In this document: positions 41,698-50,867 of the stretch, piece by piece
How the letters are laid out: the number at the start of each line of letters is the position of its first letter
How positions within the stretch are numbered: the first letter of the stretch is position 1
DNA from: JAJFHI01 sp050633705
Lineage (GTDB): Bacteria > Pseudomonadota > Alphaproteobacteria > Rhizobiales > Hyphomicrobiaceae
Assembly: GCA_050633705.1 (NCBI GenBank)
Contig: JBOEGZ010000012.1
Span: 62,001 to 126,000, forward strand
Length of the DNA: 64,000 nucleotides
Reading direction: 5' to 3'
Program-made: the position numbers and the translations under genes
Notes under the pieces: model-generated
What the model saw: the letters and a program-made list of their open reading frames with translations, nothing else
Databases searched by the model: none
What the model was told of the DNA's origin: nothing

Positions 41698-43302
41698 TTA
41701 CTTGCGCTTTTTCTTTCCTTTGCCGCCGCCAAACGGTCCGCCACCGCCTAGGCCTGGCAATCCAGCGCCGCCCAATCCCGGAAGTTTGCCGCCGCCAAGA
41801 CCGGGGAGCCCGGAAGCTTTACCCGGAGTGGCGCCACCGGTTGGTAAGGCGTCTTTCAAATCGGCTGGGAGTTGTGCCAGTGCGTTGGGATCAAGGCCTT
41901 CAAGTTCTTTTTGCATTGCTGCCAGTTCTTCGCCAGACGGTGCGCCGCCGCCCATTCCGCCTCCAGGCATCATGCCACCGAACATCTTGTTCATCATGCC
42001 GGGTGATTTACCCATCTTTTTCATCACGTCCGCCATCTGGCGGTGCATTTTCAAAAGCTTGTTGATGTCGGGAACACCCGTACCGGAACCAGCAGCGATG
42101 CGGCGTTTGCGTTTCGCATCAAGCACTTTTGGATGGCGCCGTTCTTTCGGCGTCATCGATGAGATGATGGCTTGTTGGCGTTTAAACAGGCTTTCATCGA
42201 GGTTGGCATTGGCCAACTGTGATTTCATTTTGCCGATACCAGGCATCATGCCAAGCACGCCACCCATGCCGCCAAGCTTTTCCATTTGCTTGAGCTGGTC
42301 GGCAAGGTCTTCAAGATCGAATGCTCCTTTACGCATCTTTTGCGCAATTTTGGTGGCCTTTTCAGCATCGATGGTTTGAGCAGCTTTTTCGACCAGAGAA
42401 ACAACGTCGCCCATGCCGAGAATTCGACCGGCGATACGATCAGGATGGAAATCTTCCAGTTCATCCCATCTCTCGCCCGTACCAATCAGTTTGATTGGTT
42501 TGCCGGTGACAGCACGCATCGAAAGGGCCGCACCGCCGCGGCCATCGCCATCAGCGCGGGTGAGGACGATACCGGTAATGCCAATTTGCCCATCAAAGGC
42601 AGTTGCCGTGTTGACAGCGTCTTGGCCGGTGAGGCTGTCGGCAACAAGCAGTGTTTCATGCGGATTGATGGCAGCTTTAACGCGAACAACCTCATCCATC
42701 AGTTCGTCATCGACTGTGACACGCCCGGCGGTGTCAAACAGCACGACGTCGTAGCCTCCAAGCTTACTGGCTTCAAGCGCGCGCTTGGCAATCTGTTCTG
42801 GTGTTTGTCCGGCGATGATGGGCAGTGTTTCGACGTTTGTTTGCTCACCAAGGACACGCAACTGTTCTTGTGCTGCTGGGCGGCGGGTGTCGAGTGACGC
42901 CATCAGGACTTTTTTCTTATCGCGATTGGTTAGGCGATAAGCGATTTTAGCCGTTGAAGTTGTTTTGCCTGAGCCTTGCAAGCCGACCATCAAAATTCCA
43001 ACCGGAGGTGCGGCATGAAGGTCGATTGGCTCAGCAGTGGAACCAAGAACGGCCACCAGTTCGTCGTTGACGATCTTTACGACCATCTGGCCTGGTGTCA
43101 CAGATTTGACGACTTCAGCTCCGACCGCTTTTGCTTTAACCCGATCAACGAACCCTTTGACAACCTCTAACGCGACGTCGGCTTCCAACAACGCCCGACG
43201 GACTTCGCGCATGGCGTCGTTAACGTCACTCTCTGATAGCGCACCGCGTTTGGTGAGCTTGTCGAGGACGCCGGATAAGCGATCTGAAAGCGATTGAAAC
43301 AT
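41698..43302 (-). CDS. ffh: Signal recognition particle protein Ffh
   Basis: A 534-residue SRP GTPase that targets nascent membrane proteins. After the N domain, the G domain has GLQGSGKTTSTAKIA, SLDTRRPAAQEQLRVLG, VLFDTAGR and TRADGDGRGGAAL; most homologues have TKLDGDARGG at the last site. The M domain carries methionine-rich helices (MEKLGGMGGVLGMMPGIGKM) and the SGTGVPDINKLL RNA-binding turn. The C-terminal 70 residues are an unusual Gly/Pro-rich tail. Its receptor FtsY is encoded about 9 kb away. Confidence 0.97.
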   Translation of the reverse strand: MFQSLSDRLSGVLDKLTKRGALSESDVNDAMREVRRALLEADVALEVVKGFVDRVKAKAVGAEVVKSVTPGQMVVKIVNDELVAVLGSTAEPIDLHAAPPVGILMVGLQGSGKTTSTAKIAYRLTNRDKKKVLMASLDTRRPAAQEQLRVLGEQTNVETLPIIAGQTPEQIAKRALEASKLGGYDVVLFDTAGRVTVDDELMDEVVRVKAAINPHETLLVADSLTGQDAVNTATAFDGQIGITGIVLTRADGDGRGGAALSMRAVTGKPIKLIGTGERWDELEDFHPDRIAGRILGMGDVVSLVEKAAQTIDAEKATKIAQKMRKGAFDLEDLADQLKQMEKLGGMGGVLGMMPGIGKMKSQLANANLDESLFKRQQAIISSMTPKERRHPKVLDAKRKRRIAAGSGTGVPDINKLLKMHRQMADVMKKMGKSPGMMNKMFGGMMPGGGMGGGAPSGEELAAMQKELEGLDPNALAQLPADLKDALPTGGATPGKASGLPGLGGGKLPGLGGAGLPGLGGGGPFGGGKGKKKRK

Positions 43303-43745
43303 TGCGCCTCAATGGGCCCCAATTAGATCTCATCTGTCTGAGACCGCACAGGACCGTTGGATTACCGAACATTTCAGGCCGACGAGACAACACACAGCAC
43401 AAACGCACCCACGGGCGAAACTCGCCGGTGGATGTTGACCCCCTAACCTCCCGGATTTGCTGAATAAATTTACCAGCGTCCATGTGCTAAGCGGCGGCGC
43501 GTGTTGTTACGAGCCTGGAATTGAGGATGTGTATCGGTCAGGGGGTTCAAAATGTCAATCCGATCAGGTGTTTTTGACAGATTTTTAGTCCCAAGACCGG
43601 CCTTTGTGGCGCCCAGATTGGCTGGAAACCAGCGGAATTCTGGCAGAATTTCTGTTTCTTCATCTCAAGACGCAATCGCAAGCGCTCTTTGTGGGTACAA
43701 ATTAGCTCATTGATATTCTTGAAATTGCCCAAAGGAGACGCCGAA
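43303..43745. other. Intergenic region between divergent ffh and aqpZ
   Basis: In this 443-base stretch I see no gene, no SRP RNA signature and no strong hairpin. It must hold both divergent promoters. Short open frames on either strand have no recognisable motif. Confidence 0.5.
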
Positions 43746-44432
43746 GTGAAAAAACCTATCGCGGAATTTATCGGAACGTTCACCTTGGTCTTGTTCGGTT
43801 GTGGTGCCGCTGTGATTGCGGGCGAACAAATCGGCGTCCTGGGAATCAGTTTTGCATTTGGCTTGGCATTGATTGCCATGGCTTACGGCATCGGGCCAAT
43901 TTCTGGCTGCCACATCAATCCCGCAGTGAGTCTTGGAGCGATGATTGCTGGGCGCATGTCGCTTAGAGATTTCATTCACTACGTCATTGCCCAATGCCTC
44001 GGAGCTGTTGTCGGAGCATTCGTGTTGTACTTGATCGTTTCTGGCAAGCTTTCCGGTTATGACGTCGCGGCATCTGGGCTCGGGCAAAATGGTTGGGGTC
44101 GTGGCTATCTCGGAGAATATGGTCTGGTTTCTGCGGTCGTATTCGAGGTCGTCGCTACATTTCTTTTCCTTGTCGTTATTCTCGGATCAACACAGGCTGG
44201 CGCACCCGCGACCCTGGCGGGGTTGGCAATCGGGTTGACGTTGGTTGCGATACATATCGTTGGAATTCAAGTGACAGGCGTGTCGGTTAATCCAGCACGA
44301 AGCCTTGGCCCGGCACTGTTTGCAGGAACACAGGCTCTATCGCAGTTGTGGCTCTTTATCGTTGCCCCATGCATCGGTGCAGCGTTGGCTGGACTGATGT
44401 TTAAGTCTGGCTTGTTGGAGGCAAACGAATAG
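43746..44432 (+). CDS. aqpZ: Aquaporin Z
   Basis: A 228-residue water channel with six membrane helices. Both NPA boxes are present (GCHINPAVSLGA and SVNPARSLGPALFAG), and the arginine after the second NPA is part of the selectivity filter. The histidine in IHIVGIQVTG fits the water-selective AqpZ type rather than a glycerol facilitator. GTG 43746 follows AAGGAG at 43732-43737. Confidence 0.95.
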   Translation: MKKPIAEFIGTFTLVLFGCGAAVIAGEQIGVLGISFAFGLALIAMAYGIGPISGCHINPAVSLGAMIAGRMSLRDFIHYVIAQCLGAVVGAFVLYLIVSGKLSGYDVAASGLGQNGWGRGYLGEYGLVSAVVFEVVATFLFLVVILGSTQAGAPATLAGLAIGLTLVAIHIVGIQVTGVSVNPARSLGPALFAGTQALSQLWLFIVAPCIGAALAGLMFKSGLLEANE

Positions 44433-44462
44433 ATTCCATTTCGATGATCACGATCTACGAAA

Positions 44463-44496
44463 CGGTCTCACCATTTGGTGGGGCCGGTTTTCTGTT
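44463..44496 (+). terminator. Intrinsic terminator of aqpZ
   Basis: CGGTCTCACC (44463-44472) pairs with GGTGGGGCCG (44477-44486) through ten pairs, including two G-U. The loop is four bases, and GTTTTCTGTT follows. Confidence 0.75.
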
Positions 44497-44689
44497 GCAT
44501 TCATCGCAGCACTGCAAAGCATTTGGATGTCAATGAGCGTCTAAGTGTGCTTGATGCGCAACAAAAAATGCTCCTGTTTTGTCGTTCTGACTTCGATCAA
44601 AACTGACTTGCGACCAAGTGATAGCGCTGTCGCATGGATGTAGCGGACGTGATTCGCTCGCTTGGTTTTGTCGTCAGGAGAGCCAAAGA

Positions 44690-45364
44690 ATGGCAATGAA
44701 TTTATTACGATGGGTGGTAACACACTTGCTGAGTGTTGGGATTGTCTTTGGTGCAAGCCAGGCTGCACGCGCGGGCGACTATAACGGCGACTTTATGGTG
44801 CGTCTGGGAGCAACAGTCGTGCATCCGGATTCAAGTGCGGATGTCTTTGTTGGTGGGACTCAAATAGTCGGTGCTGATGCAGACATCAGTACTCAGGTCA
44901 TTCCTTCCGCAACATTGACGTACTTTTTCTCCAAAAATCTAGCCGCGGAATTGTTTTGCTGTTTTGCCAAGCATGAAATCGACGGCGAGGGTGTGTTGCA
45001 AGGACTTGATTTAGGTGACACATGGATCTTCCCACCAGCGGTGACCTTGCAATATCACTTTGATACGGTCAGCGGCTTTAAGCCGTATTTGGGCGTTGGC
45101 TTCCAGTACATCGCATTTTTCAATGAAGGTGCAACGGTGTTCGGTGACAAAGTCAGTATTGATGATGCTATTGGCTTTACGCTGCAGGCGGGTGTTGATG
45201 TTGAAGTTGGTCGTGGGCTGTATCTTAACGCAGATGTAAAGAAGACGTTTTTGGATACGGAAGCGAGTTTTCGTGGAACGAATATCACCGCAGACGTCGA
45301 TCTTGATCCGTGGATCTTTACTGTTGGCGTCGGTTACCGGTTTAACCTCCTCAGCTCAAACTAA
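44690..45364 (+). CDS. OmpW-family outer-membrane protein
   Basis: A 224-residue eight-stranded beta-barrel. A signal peptide with cleavage after SQAARA is followed by FMVRLGATVVHPDSSAD, IPSATLTYFFSKNLAAELF, TLQYHF...KPYLGVGFQYIAF and the C-terminal GVGYRFNL, all OmpW features. The family forms small hydrophobic-molecule channels. Two adjacent cysteines in LFCCFAKHEI are unusual for an outer-membrane barrel. ATG 44690 has AGGAGA at 44677-44682. Confidence 0.92.
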   Translation: MAMNLLRWVVTHLLSVGIVFGASQAARAGDYNGDFMVRLGATVVHPDSSADVFVGGTQIVGADADISTQVIPSATLTYFFSKNLAAELFCCFAKHEIDGEGVLQGLDLGDTWIFPPAVTLQYHFDTVSGFKPYLGVGFQYIAFFNEGATVFGDKVSIDDAIGFTLQAGVDVEVGRGLYLNADVKKTFLDTEASFRGTNITADVDLDPWIFTVGVGYRFNLLSSN

Positions 45365-45372
45365 GTAAGGGG

Positions 45373-45418
45373 AGGGGTCTCACCAAAAGCAACGTTGTGG
45401 CTTAGGTTTGAGACCCCT
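45373..45418. terminator. Hairpin between convergent ompW and fnr genes
   Basis: AGGGGTCTCA (45373-45382) pairs perfectly with TGAGACCCCT (45409-45418) across a 26-base loop. It has only a short T-run and probably ends ompW transcripts. Confidence 0.55.
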
Positions 45419-45498
45419 TGTTAGCTGGGTGCGATTGATTGAACGCATACCTTTGAACCCATCAAATTATTGCAGCTTGGTCTTAGGCTTGCACGAAT

Positions 45499-46200
45499 TC
45501 ATCCGGCCAGTTTGACCAAGTTTTCCATATCTAAGACGCGGAAATAATTTGGACCGTCAAAGGCAATGAGATTTCGTTTTTTGAGTGTAGAAATGTGACG
45601 GCAGACCGTATCGTAATTGAGCCCAATACAGTCAGACATATCTTGTCGACCAAGTTGAAGGCGGAAATAACCGGGCTTTGCAGCAACGTTGATGTCGTCA
45701 TTGATGAAGGTTGTTGGCTGTTTGCTCATCCTCAGAAAAAAGCTTGCCACGCGTTCTTCAGCCGATTTCTGACCAAGAAGGACCATCCAATCTTGGGCGG
45801 CATCAAGGTCTTCCAGAGCTTGTTTTAAAAGGCGCCCGTTCAGACCAGGATATTTCATCGCCATTTGTTGGAACGAAGCAAGTTTGAATATGCAAATCTC
45901 GATCCTTGTGAGCGCCTCGATAAGATAAGCATTGTCCACACTCAACGTTTGGCCGCAACAATTTGGCGGGAACAAAAGACCGACAATCTGACTGCGACCA
46001 TCCAAAAGTGTTTTCGTTACTTTCGCTGTACCTTTGTGGATCGCACCAACGAATGGTTCGTCTTCTTGACTGGAAAAAAATCGTTCGCCGGGTTGGTATG
46101 TGCGCCATTGTCCAATCCGGTGAAAGTCGCTCAATTGCTCATCTGTCAACGCCCCGCAAATACCAACATTTCGAACAGCGCAGTTTAAACAACGCGTCAT
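45499..46200 (-). CDS. Crp/Fnr-family regulator of FnrL type (iron-sulfur oxygen sensor)
   Basis: A 233-residue regulator. The N-terminal CLNCAVRNVGIC (C-x2-C-x7-C) plus the cysteine in IEICIF supply the four ligands of an oxygen-sensitive 4Fe-4S cluster. A cNMP-type sensor barrel, a dimer helix and a C-terminal winged helix (DMSDCIGLNYDTVCRHISTL) follow. In the recognition helix the usual E-x-x-S-R is D-T-V-C-R, so its DNA target may differ from TTGAT-N4-ATCAA. ATG 46198-46200 is preferred; an in-frame start at 46239 is possible. Confidence 0.88.
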   Translation of the reverse strand: MTRCLNCAVRNVGICGALTDEQLSDFHRIGQWRTYQPGERFFSSQEDEPFVGAIHKGTAKVTKTLLDGRSQIVGLLFPPNCCGQTLSVDNAYLIEALTRIEICIFKLASFQQMAMKYPGLNGRLLKQALEDLDAAQDWMVLLGQKSAEERVASFFLRMSKQPTTFINDDINVAAKPGYFRLQLGRQDMSDCIGLNYDTVCRHISTLKKRNLIAFDGPNYFRVLDMENLVKLAG

Positions 46201-46636
46201 AGTTTTTGGTGTCTGCAAATGTTGAATACGGTCATGCATCGAGACAGCCTGGAATGAGAAAACTTTTGCGCGTCGTATTTAGTGTCATTTCAAAATGGCT
46301 TCCCCAATCTTGTCCGGAAGCATCGCAGGGTGAACAGAACCCGAAACTCACCAAGCCAGCTTCGAAGGATTGAGATGATTTACTGAGCTGCAGTCATGCC
46401 ACGAACGAGTGTGCTTGTCGGAAAACACACTCTGACTATTCTTGTATATTTGAGTTCTACATCACACAGCCGGGGGTGCGAATGATCTCGATCACTCGTT
46501 GTCAAAACGTGAGATCTGCAGCGATCAAGCTTTGGACCGGACTTCTTGTCCGTGAACCGCTTTCAATTGAAACCAAATAAGGCGAATGCAAAAACCGTCT
46601 ACAATCTGATGTTTCATCCAGATTCAATTCTTAACC
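46201..46636. other. Intergenic region upstream of the fnr-type gene
   Basis: This 436-base gap has no supported gene. ATGAT-CTCG-ATCAC at 46482-46495 matches 8 of 10 positions of the FNR half-sites and lies 280 bases before the regulator start. Confidence 0.4.
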
Positions 46637-47809
46637 TTACTCGGCAGGTGTGATCTTTAGTATTCGTCCCGATCGTGAATCCGTTAGGACATAGACAGCG
46701 CCATCAGGACCCTGCCGCAAATCCCGAAAACGATATCCCTCTCCGGCCAACAGGCTTTCTTGAGCGATGACCTGGTTGTTTTTCATGACCAATCGCTGAA
46801 TGACCGAGCCTGCAAGTCCGCCAACAAGCGCGTTGCCTTTCCAATTGGCAAACAAGTCGCCGGTGTAGAACACCAGACCGGATGTGGCGATCGATGGCAC
46901 CCAATAATAAACCGGCTGTTCAAGGCCCTCTTTCTCTGTTCCGATCCCAATGCGTATGCCTGAGTAGTCGCGGCCGTAGGTAATGACGGGCCAACCGTAG
47001 TTTGCGCCTTTTTGGGGTTGGTTGAGTTCGTCGCCGCCCCTTGCGCCGTGTTCGACAGTCCATAAGTCGCGCGTTTTGGGGTGCAGCGCTGCGCCTTGAA
47101 TGTTGCGATGGCCCATTGACCAGACTTGTGGTGCCCAGCCACTTTTGCGCGGATTGTCATCGGGAACTGTGCCATCCGCGTTGATACGGATGACTTTTCC
47201 GATGAGCTTTTTGGGGTCTTGTGCGGCCGAACTTTGCGATCCGCGGTCGCCCGTGGTGATGAATAAGGTTCCGTCGTCGTTGAGGACGATACGAGAACCA
47301 AAATGGCGACCGGATACAACAGAGGGCGTTTGCTTAAAGATCACCGTGACGTTTTCGAGTGCGCCACCTGTGTCCGTCAGGACAAGTTTTGCACGGGCAA
47401 CTGTTGTCGTGCTGCGCGATTTATTTTCCCGCCCGGAGTAAGATAAGAACAGATTCCCGGTTTCGGCGAAGTCTTTTGCAAGCCGCACGTCGAGCAGGCC
47501 GCCCTGGCCGCGCGCGTAGACTTTCGGGACACCTTTAATCGGGGGTGAAATTTCACCGCTTGATGTGACAATTCGTAAGTTGCCGACGCGTTCGGTGACC
47601 AACATGCGCCCATCGGGTAAAAATTGAAGCGACCACGGATTAATGAGGCCTTCTGCAACCGTTGTAACTTTGACATCCGATTTCGTTGCCGCTGGCGCGT
47701 CAGTTTGAACGCCATTGGTTGGTGCGTCACCCTCTTCGCCATAAGCCAGAGCTGACCCGGCGAGACAGAGACCACATGACAGAGCGCTGGCAAGAATTTG
47801 TTGCAACAT
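46637..47809 (-). CDS. PQQ-dependent sugar dehydrogenase (soluble Asd-like)
   Basis: A 390-residue periplasmic six-bladed beta-propeller. A signal peptide (LASALSCGLCLAGSALA) precedes VAEGLINPWSLQFLPDGRML and TERVGNLRIV. GGLLDVRLAKDF, SGRHFGSRIVL, MGHRNIQGAALHP, EHGARGGDELN and YGWPVITYG are typical of the YliI/Asd branch, including PQQ-contact residues. Its sugar is unknown. ATG 47807-47809 has GAGG upstream. Confidence 0.9.
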   Translation of the reverse strand: MLQQILASALSCGLCLAGSALAYGEEGDAPTNGVQTDAPAATKSDVKVTTVAEGLINPWSLQFLPDGRMLVTERVGNLRIVTSSGEISPPIKGVPKVYARGQGGLLDVRLAKDFAETGNLFLSYSGRENKSRSTTTVARAKLVLTDTGGALENVTVIFKQTPSVVSGRHFGSRIVLNDDGTLFITTGDRGSQSSAAQDPKKLIGKVIRINADGTVPDDNPRKSGWAPQVWSMGHRNIQGAALHPKTRDLWTVEHGARGGDELNQPQKGANYGWPVITYGRDYSGIRIGIGTEKEGLEQPVYYWVPSIATSGLVFYTGDLFANWKGNALVGGLAGSVIQRLVMKNNQVIAQESLLAGEGYRFRDLRQGPDGAVYVLTDSRSGRILKITPAE

Positions 47810-47915
47810 GGATACCTCAATCAAACTCAATTTCAGTTCCCCCATCATATGGTGAAGCCCAGCAGAGATGCCATAAGGACGATGTTAAATTTGCGTCATA
47901 ACGGCAAGGCACCTG

Positions 47916-48503
47916 TTATCGGTTGGTGTCGTTGTCGGACACCCAAGGATGTTTGCGTCCGACGGCACAAATTCGCGAAATGACACGCGGTGGGGTGTCC
48001 TGCGTTGCATGCTGGTAAGCCATCGGCGTTAATTGACCAGCAATTGCGTCATGTAACTCGCCCGGTCGCAACAGAAAATTTGGGTTTTTCGGACGGCCAA
48101 ACTTCTCATTGCCGACACCGAAAGTTTCGTAAATCAACACACCTGAGGGCCCAACAACTGAAACAATATCAGGGAGAATCGGTCGCCAGAGGTAATTTGT
48201 GACGATGACACCGTCGAACGCCGCAGGAACGCCTTGGAGGTCAAAGGGGAGCGGTTGACCGTTTTCCAGGTCGTGTTGGAGGATTGTCAGCTTGCTGTTT
48301 GGTGCCAGATCCCCCAGGCCCAAGGTGTTGCGGTCGATTGCCGTCACCGAAAACCCAGCCTCCAGCGCCAGGCGCGTATGGCGCCCAGACCCGGCGGCTA
48401 GGTCTAAAATGTGACCATTTGGCTTGATCTCACGGAGATAACGGTTGACCCACGGTGATGCTGTGGCATTAGGCGTATGGGAACCGGACGCTTTTGTTTC
48501 CAT
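47916..48503 (-). CDS. Class I SAM-dependent methyltransferase
   Basis: A 195-residue methyltransferase. PWVNRYLREIKPNGHILDLA and AGSGRHTRLALEAG form motif I, VTAIDRN motif II and the LQHDLENG acidic turn motif III. It resembles small TehB-like proteins; the substrate is unknown. ATG 48501-48503 was chosen as nearest to the conserved start, but no good ribosome site is seen. An in-frame start at 48620 would add 39 residues without family features and leave only 51 bases to the divergent dapF. Confidence 0.82.
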   Translation of the reverse strand: METKASGSHTPNATASPWVNRYLREIKPNGHILDLAAGSGRHTRLALEAGFSVTAIDRNTLGLGDLAPNSKLTILQHDLENGQPLPFDLQGVPAAFDGVIVTNYLWRPILPDIVSVVGPSGVLIYETFGVGNEKFGRPKNPNFLLRPGELHDAIAGQLTPMAYQHATQDTPPRVISRICAVGRKHPWVSDNDTNR

Positions 48504-48671
48504 GATTTTATTATTTGTCCAGTTTCGTTCAGCCAAAGGAGGCTGGGACTCCTGCCTCGCTTGCGGCTTACTATGTCCTAGTCGATCAGGAATACAAAAC
48601 GTATCAATGCTCGATGACACCGGTTGAGGGGGTGTGATTGAGTTTTAAAGCTTCTCGCCATATGTGGACCT

Positions 48672-49529
48672 ATGACAACAACCAGCAGCATACGCTTTCG
48701 CAAAATGAACGGTCTTGGCAACGATTTCGTCGTGCTTGACGGTCGCAAAGAATGCTTGGCGGTTGGTCCTAAAGACGCTGAGTTTATTGCTGATCGTGAT
48801 ACTGGCATCGGCTGTGACCAGTTGATTATTCTCGAGCGTTCTGAAAATGCAGACTCATTTATGCGCATTCTCAACGCCGATGGGTCCGAGGTCGATGCAT
48901 GCGGAAATGCAACGCGCTGTGTGGCGATGTTGTTGTCAGAAGAATTCGGAAGGTCGGACACGACGATCGAAACGGGTGCCGGTCTGTTGCGAGCGAAAAT
49001 CATTGCTGGCGGAGATATAGCCGTCGATATGGGTGAGCCGAACTTCGAGTGGGATCGGATTCCATTAGCTGAAGAATTTCGCGACACGCGCAGCATTGAA
49101 TTGCAGATCGGTCCCATTGATGATCCGGTGTTGCATTCTCCTTCCGTTGTGAACGTCGGCAATCCACATGCTGTTTTTTGGGTCGATGATGTTGACCAGT
49201 TGGACCTCGCTCGGTTTGGGCCATTGCTTGAAAACCATCCGATCTTCCCAGAGCGCGCCAATATCTCGTTGGCTCATGTTATCTCTCGGTCCCAATTGCG
49301 TATTCGCACTTGGGAACGTGGTGTTGGGCTGACAAAAGCGTGCGGAACGGCGGCATGCGCTGCAGCCGTTTGTGCCATGCGTAAGAAGTTTGTTGATCGC
49401 GATGTTACCGTGCACTTACCCGGTGGCCCGCTTCAGATATCCTTGATGGAAAACAACCGGATTGAAATGACCGGTCCGGCCGAACTCGAATTTGAGGGCG
49501 AGATCGAAGTTGAACTGGCGTCGTGCTGA
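48672..49529 (+). CDS. dapF: Diaminopimelate epimerase
   Basis: A 285-residue enzyme that converts LL- to meso-diaminopimelate for lysine and peptidoglycan. FRKMNGLGNDFVVLDGR opens it. The two catalytic cysteines are in VDACGNATRCVA (about residues 75-80) and TKACGTAACAAA (about residues 220-230). NIGNPH appears as VNVGNPHAVF. The length is normal. dapF-mtaB-ftsY is a conserved alphaproteobacterial order. Confidence 0.97.
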   Translation: MTTTSSIRFRKMNGLGNDFVVLDGRKECLAVGPKDAEFIADRDTGIGCDQLIILERSENADSFMRILNADGSEVDACGNATRCVAMLLSEEFGRSDTTIETGAGLLRAKIIAGGDIAVDMGEPNFEWDRIPLAEEFRDTRSIELQIGPIDDPVLHSPSVVNVGNPHAVFWVDDVDQLDLARFGPLLENHPIFPERANISLAHVISRSQLRIRTWERGVGLTKACGTAACAAAVCAMRKKFVDRDVTVHLPGGPLQISLMENNRIEMTGPAELEFEGEIEVELASC

Positions 49530-49577
49530 TTGCGCTGCGTCAGTGAAATAGAGGTGGACTTGGTTTTGACCAAGAAT

Positions 49578-50867
49578 ATGACAGACGAAACACAAGGCAG
49601 TGCAGAAGTGATAACGCTAGGCTGTCGGCTCAACGCTTACGAGTCGGAGGTTATGCGCCGTCATGCCAAGGCTGCAGGGCTGGACGATGTCGTAATTGTC
49701 AACACATGCGCTGTTACCGGCCAGGCTGTTCGCCAAGCCAAGCAAACCATCCGCCGCATGCGTCGCGAACGACCGGACACGAAAATCATTGTAACGGGAT
49801 GTGCAGCCCAGATTGATCCGGAAAGTTTTGCCGAGCTTGACGCGGTCGATCATGTGATTGGCAATGATGATAAACTTAAGGCTCAGACGTTTTCGGCACT
49901 GTCAACAGCAGCAAGCCCGCGTTTGATCGTCAACGATATAATGAGCGTTACGGAAACGGCAGGCCATATCATTGATGGGTTTGGGTCACGTTCACGGGCT
50001 TATGTGCAGATCCAAAATGGCTGCGATCACCGCTGTACATTCTGTATTATTCCGTATGGTCGCGGCCCGTCGCGGTCGGTGCCAGCTGGTGAAGTCGTGC
50101 ATCAAATTCGCAATCTCGTCGAGCGGGGGTTTCGTGAGGTTGTTTTGACGGGTGTTGACATCACATCTTATGGAACGGATTTGCCAGGTACAGCGACACT
50201 TGGCCAACTCACGAGACAGATTTTGAAACTCGTGCCGGATCTCGATCGTTTACGGTTGTCGTCAATTGATCAGGTCGAAGCAGACAAGGACCTGATGATC
50301 GCGTTATCTGAGGACGAGCGATTGATGCCACACTTGCACCTGTCAATGCAGTCCGGCGATGACATGATTCTGAAACGCATGAAGCGGCGCCATAATCGCA
50401 ACGACGCGATAGCGTTTTGTAAGGAGGCGCGGCGCCTGCGTCCCGATATTGTATTTGGTGCCGATTTGATCGCGGGGTTTCCGACTGAGACAGAGGAAAT
50501 GTTTGCCCAAACACTCGATATTGTCGAGGCGTGTGGGTTGACTTATCTCCATGTCTTCCCATTTTCACCGCGTCAAGGGACGCCAGCAGCGCGAATGCCA
50601 CAGGTTGATCGTGCGGTCTCGAAAGAGCGAGCTGGGCGTTTGCGCGCGGCAGGTGATGTGAGATTAGCGAAATTTCTCGCTGATCAGAAAGATCAGGAAG
50701 TTTCAGTTCTGGTAGAAGGCAAAGGGGTCGGACGAACGCCGCAATTTGCTGAGATTGTTTTGGCAGATGGGTCCAACGTCCAATCGTCAATGAACGACGC
50801 GGGCAGTTTGAAAAAGTTTGTCGTTACGGGGTCGAACGGACGCCGGTTAGAAGGGGTGCCGGCGTGA
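49578..50867 (+). CDS. mtaB: tRNA t6A37 methylthiotransferase MtaB
   Basis: A 429-residue radical-SAM enzyme adding a methylthio group to t6A37 of tRNAs. The N-terminal UPF0004 domain has ITLGCRLNAYESEVM, VNTCAVTGQAV and VTGCAAQ, whose cysteines bind the first 4Fe-4S cluster. The radical-SAM triad is CDHRCTFC in QIQNGCDHRCTFCIIPYGRG. A C-terminal TRAM-like segment follows. ATG 49578 lacks a good ribosome site. TTG 49566, nine bases after GAGGTGG, is a serious alternative start. The stop overlaps the ftsY start. Confidence 0.93.
   Translation: MTDETQGSAEVITLGCRLNAYESEVMRRHAKAAGLDDVVIVNTCAVTGQAVRQAKQTIRRMRRERPDTKIIVTGCAAQIDPESFAELDAVDHVIGNDDKLKAQTFSALSTAASPRLIVNDIMSVTETAGHIIDGFGSRSRAYVQIQNGCDHRCTFCIIPYGRGPSRSVPAGEVVHQIRNLVERGFREVVLTGVDITSYGTDLPGTATLGQLTRQILKLVPDLDRLRLSSIDQVEADKDLMIALSEDERLMPHLHLSMQSGDDMILKRMKRRHNRNDAIAFCKEARRLRPDIVFGADLIAGFPTETEEMFAQTLDIVEACGLTYLHVFPFSPRQGTPAARMPQVDRAVSKERAGRLRAAGDVRLAKFLADQKDQEVSVLVEGKGVGRTPQFAEIVLADGSNVQSSMNDAGSLKKFVVTGSNGRRLEGVPA

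Noticed and set aside
41672..42379. 235-codon proline-rich open frame on the plus strand
   Set aside because: Antisense to ffh; the proline runs are the complement of the Gly-rich tail codons.
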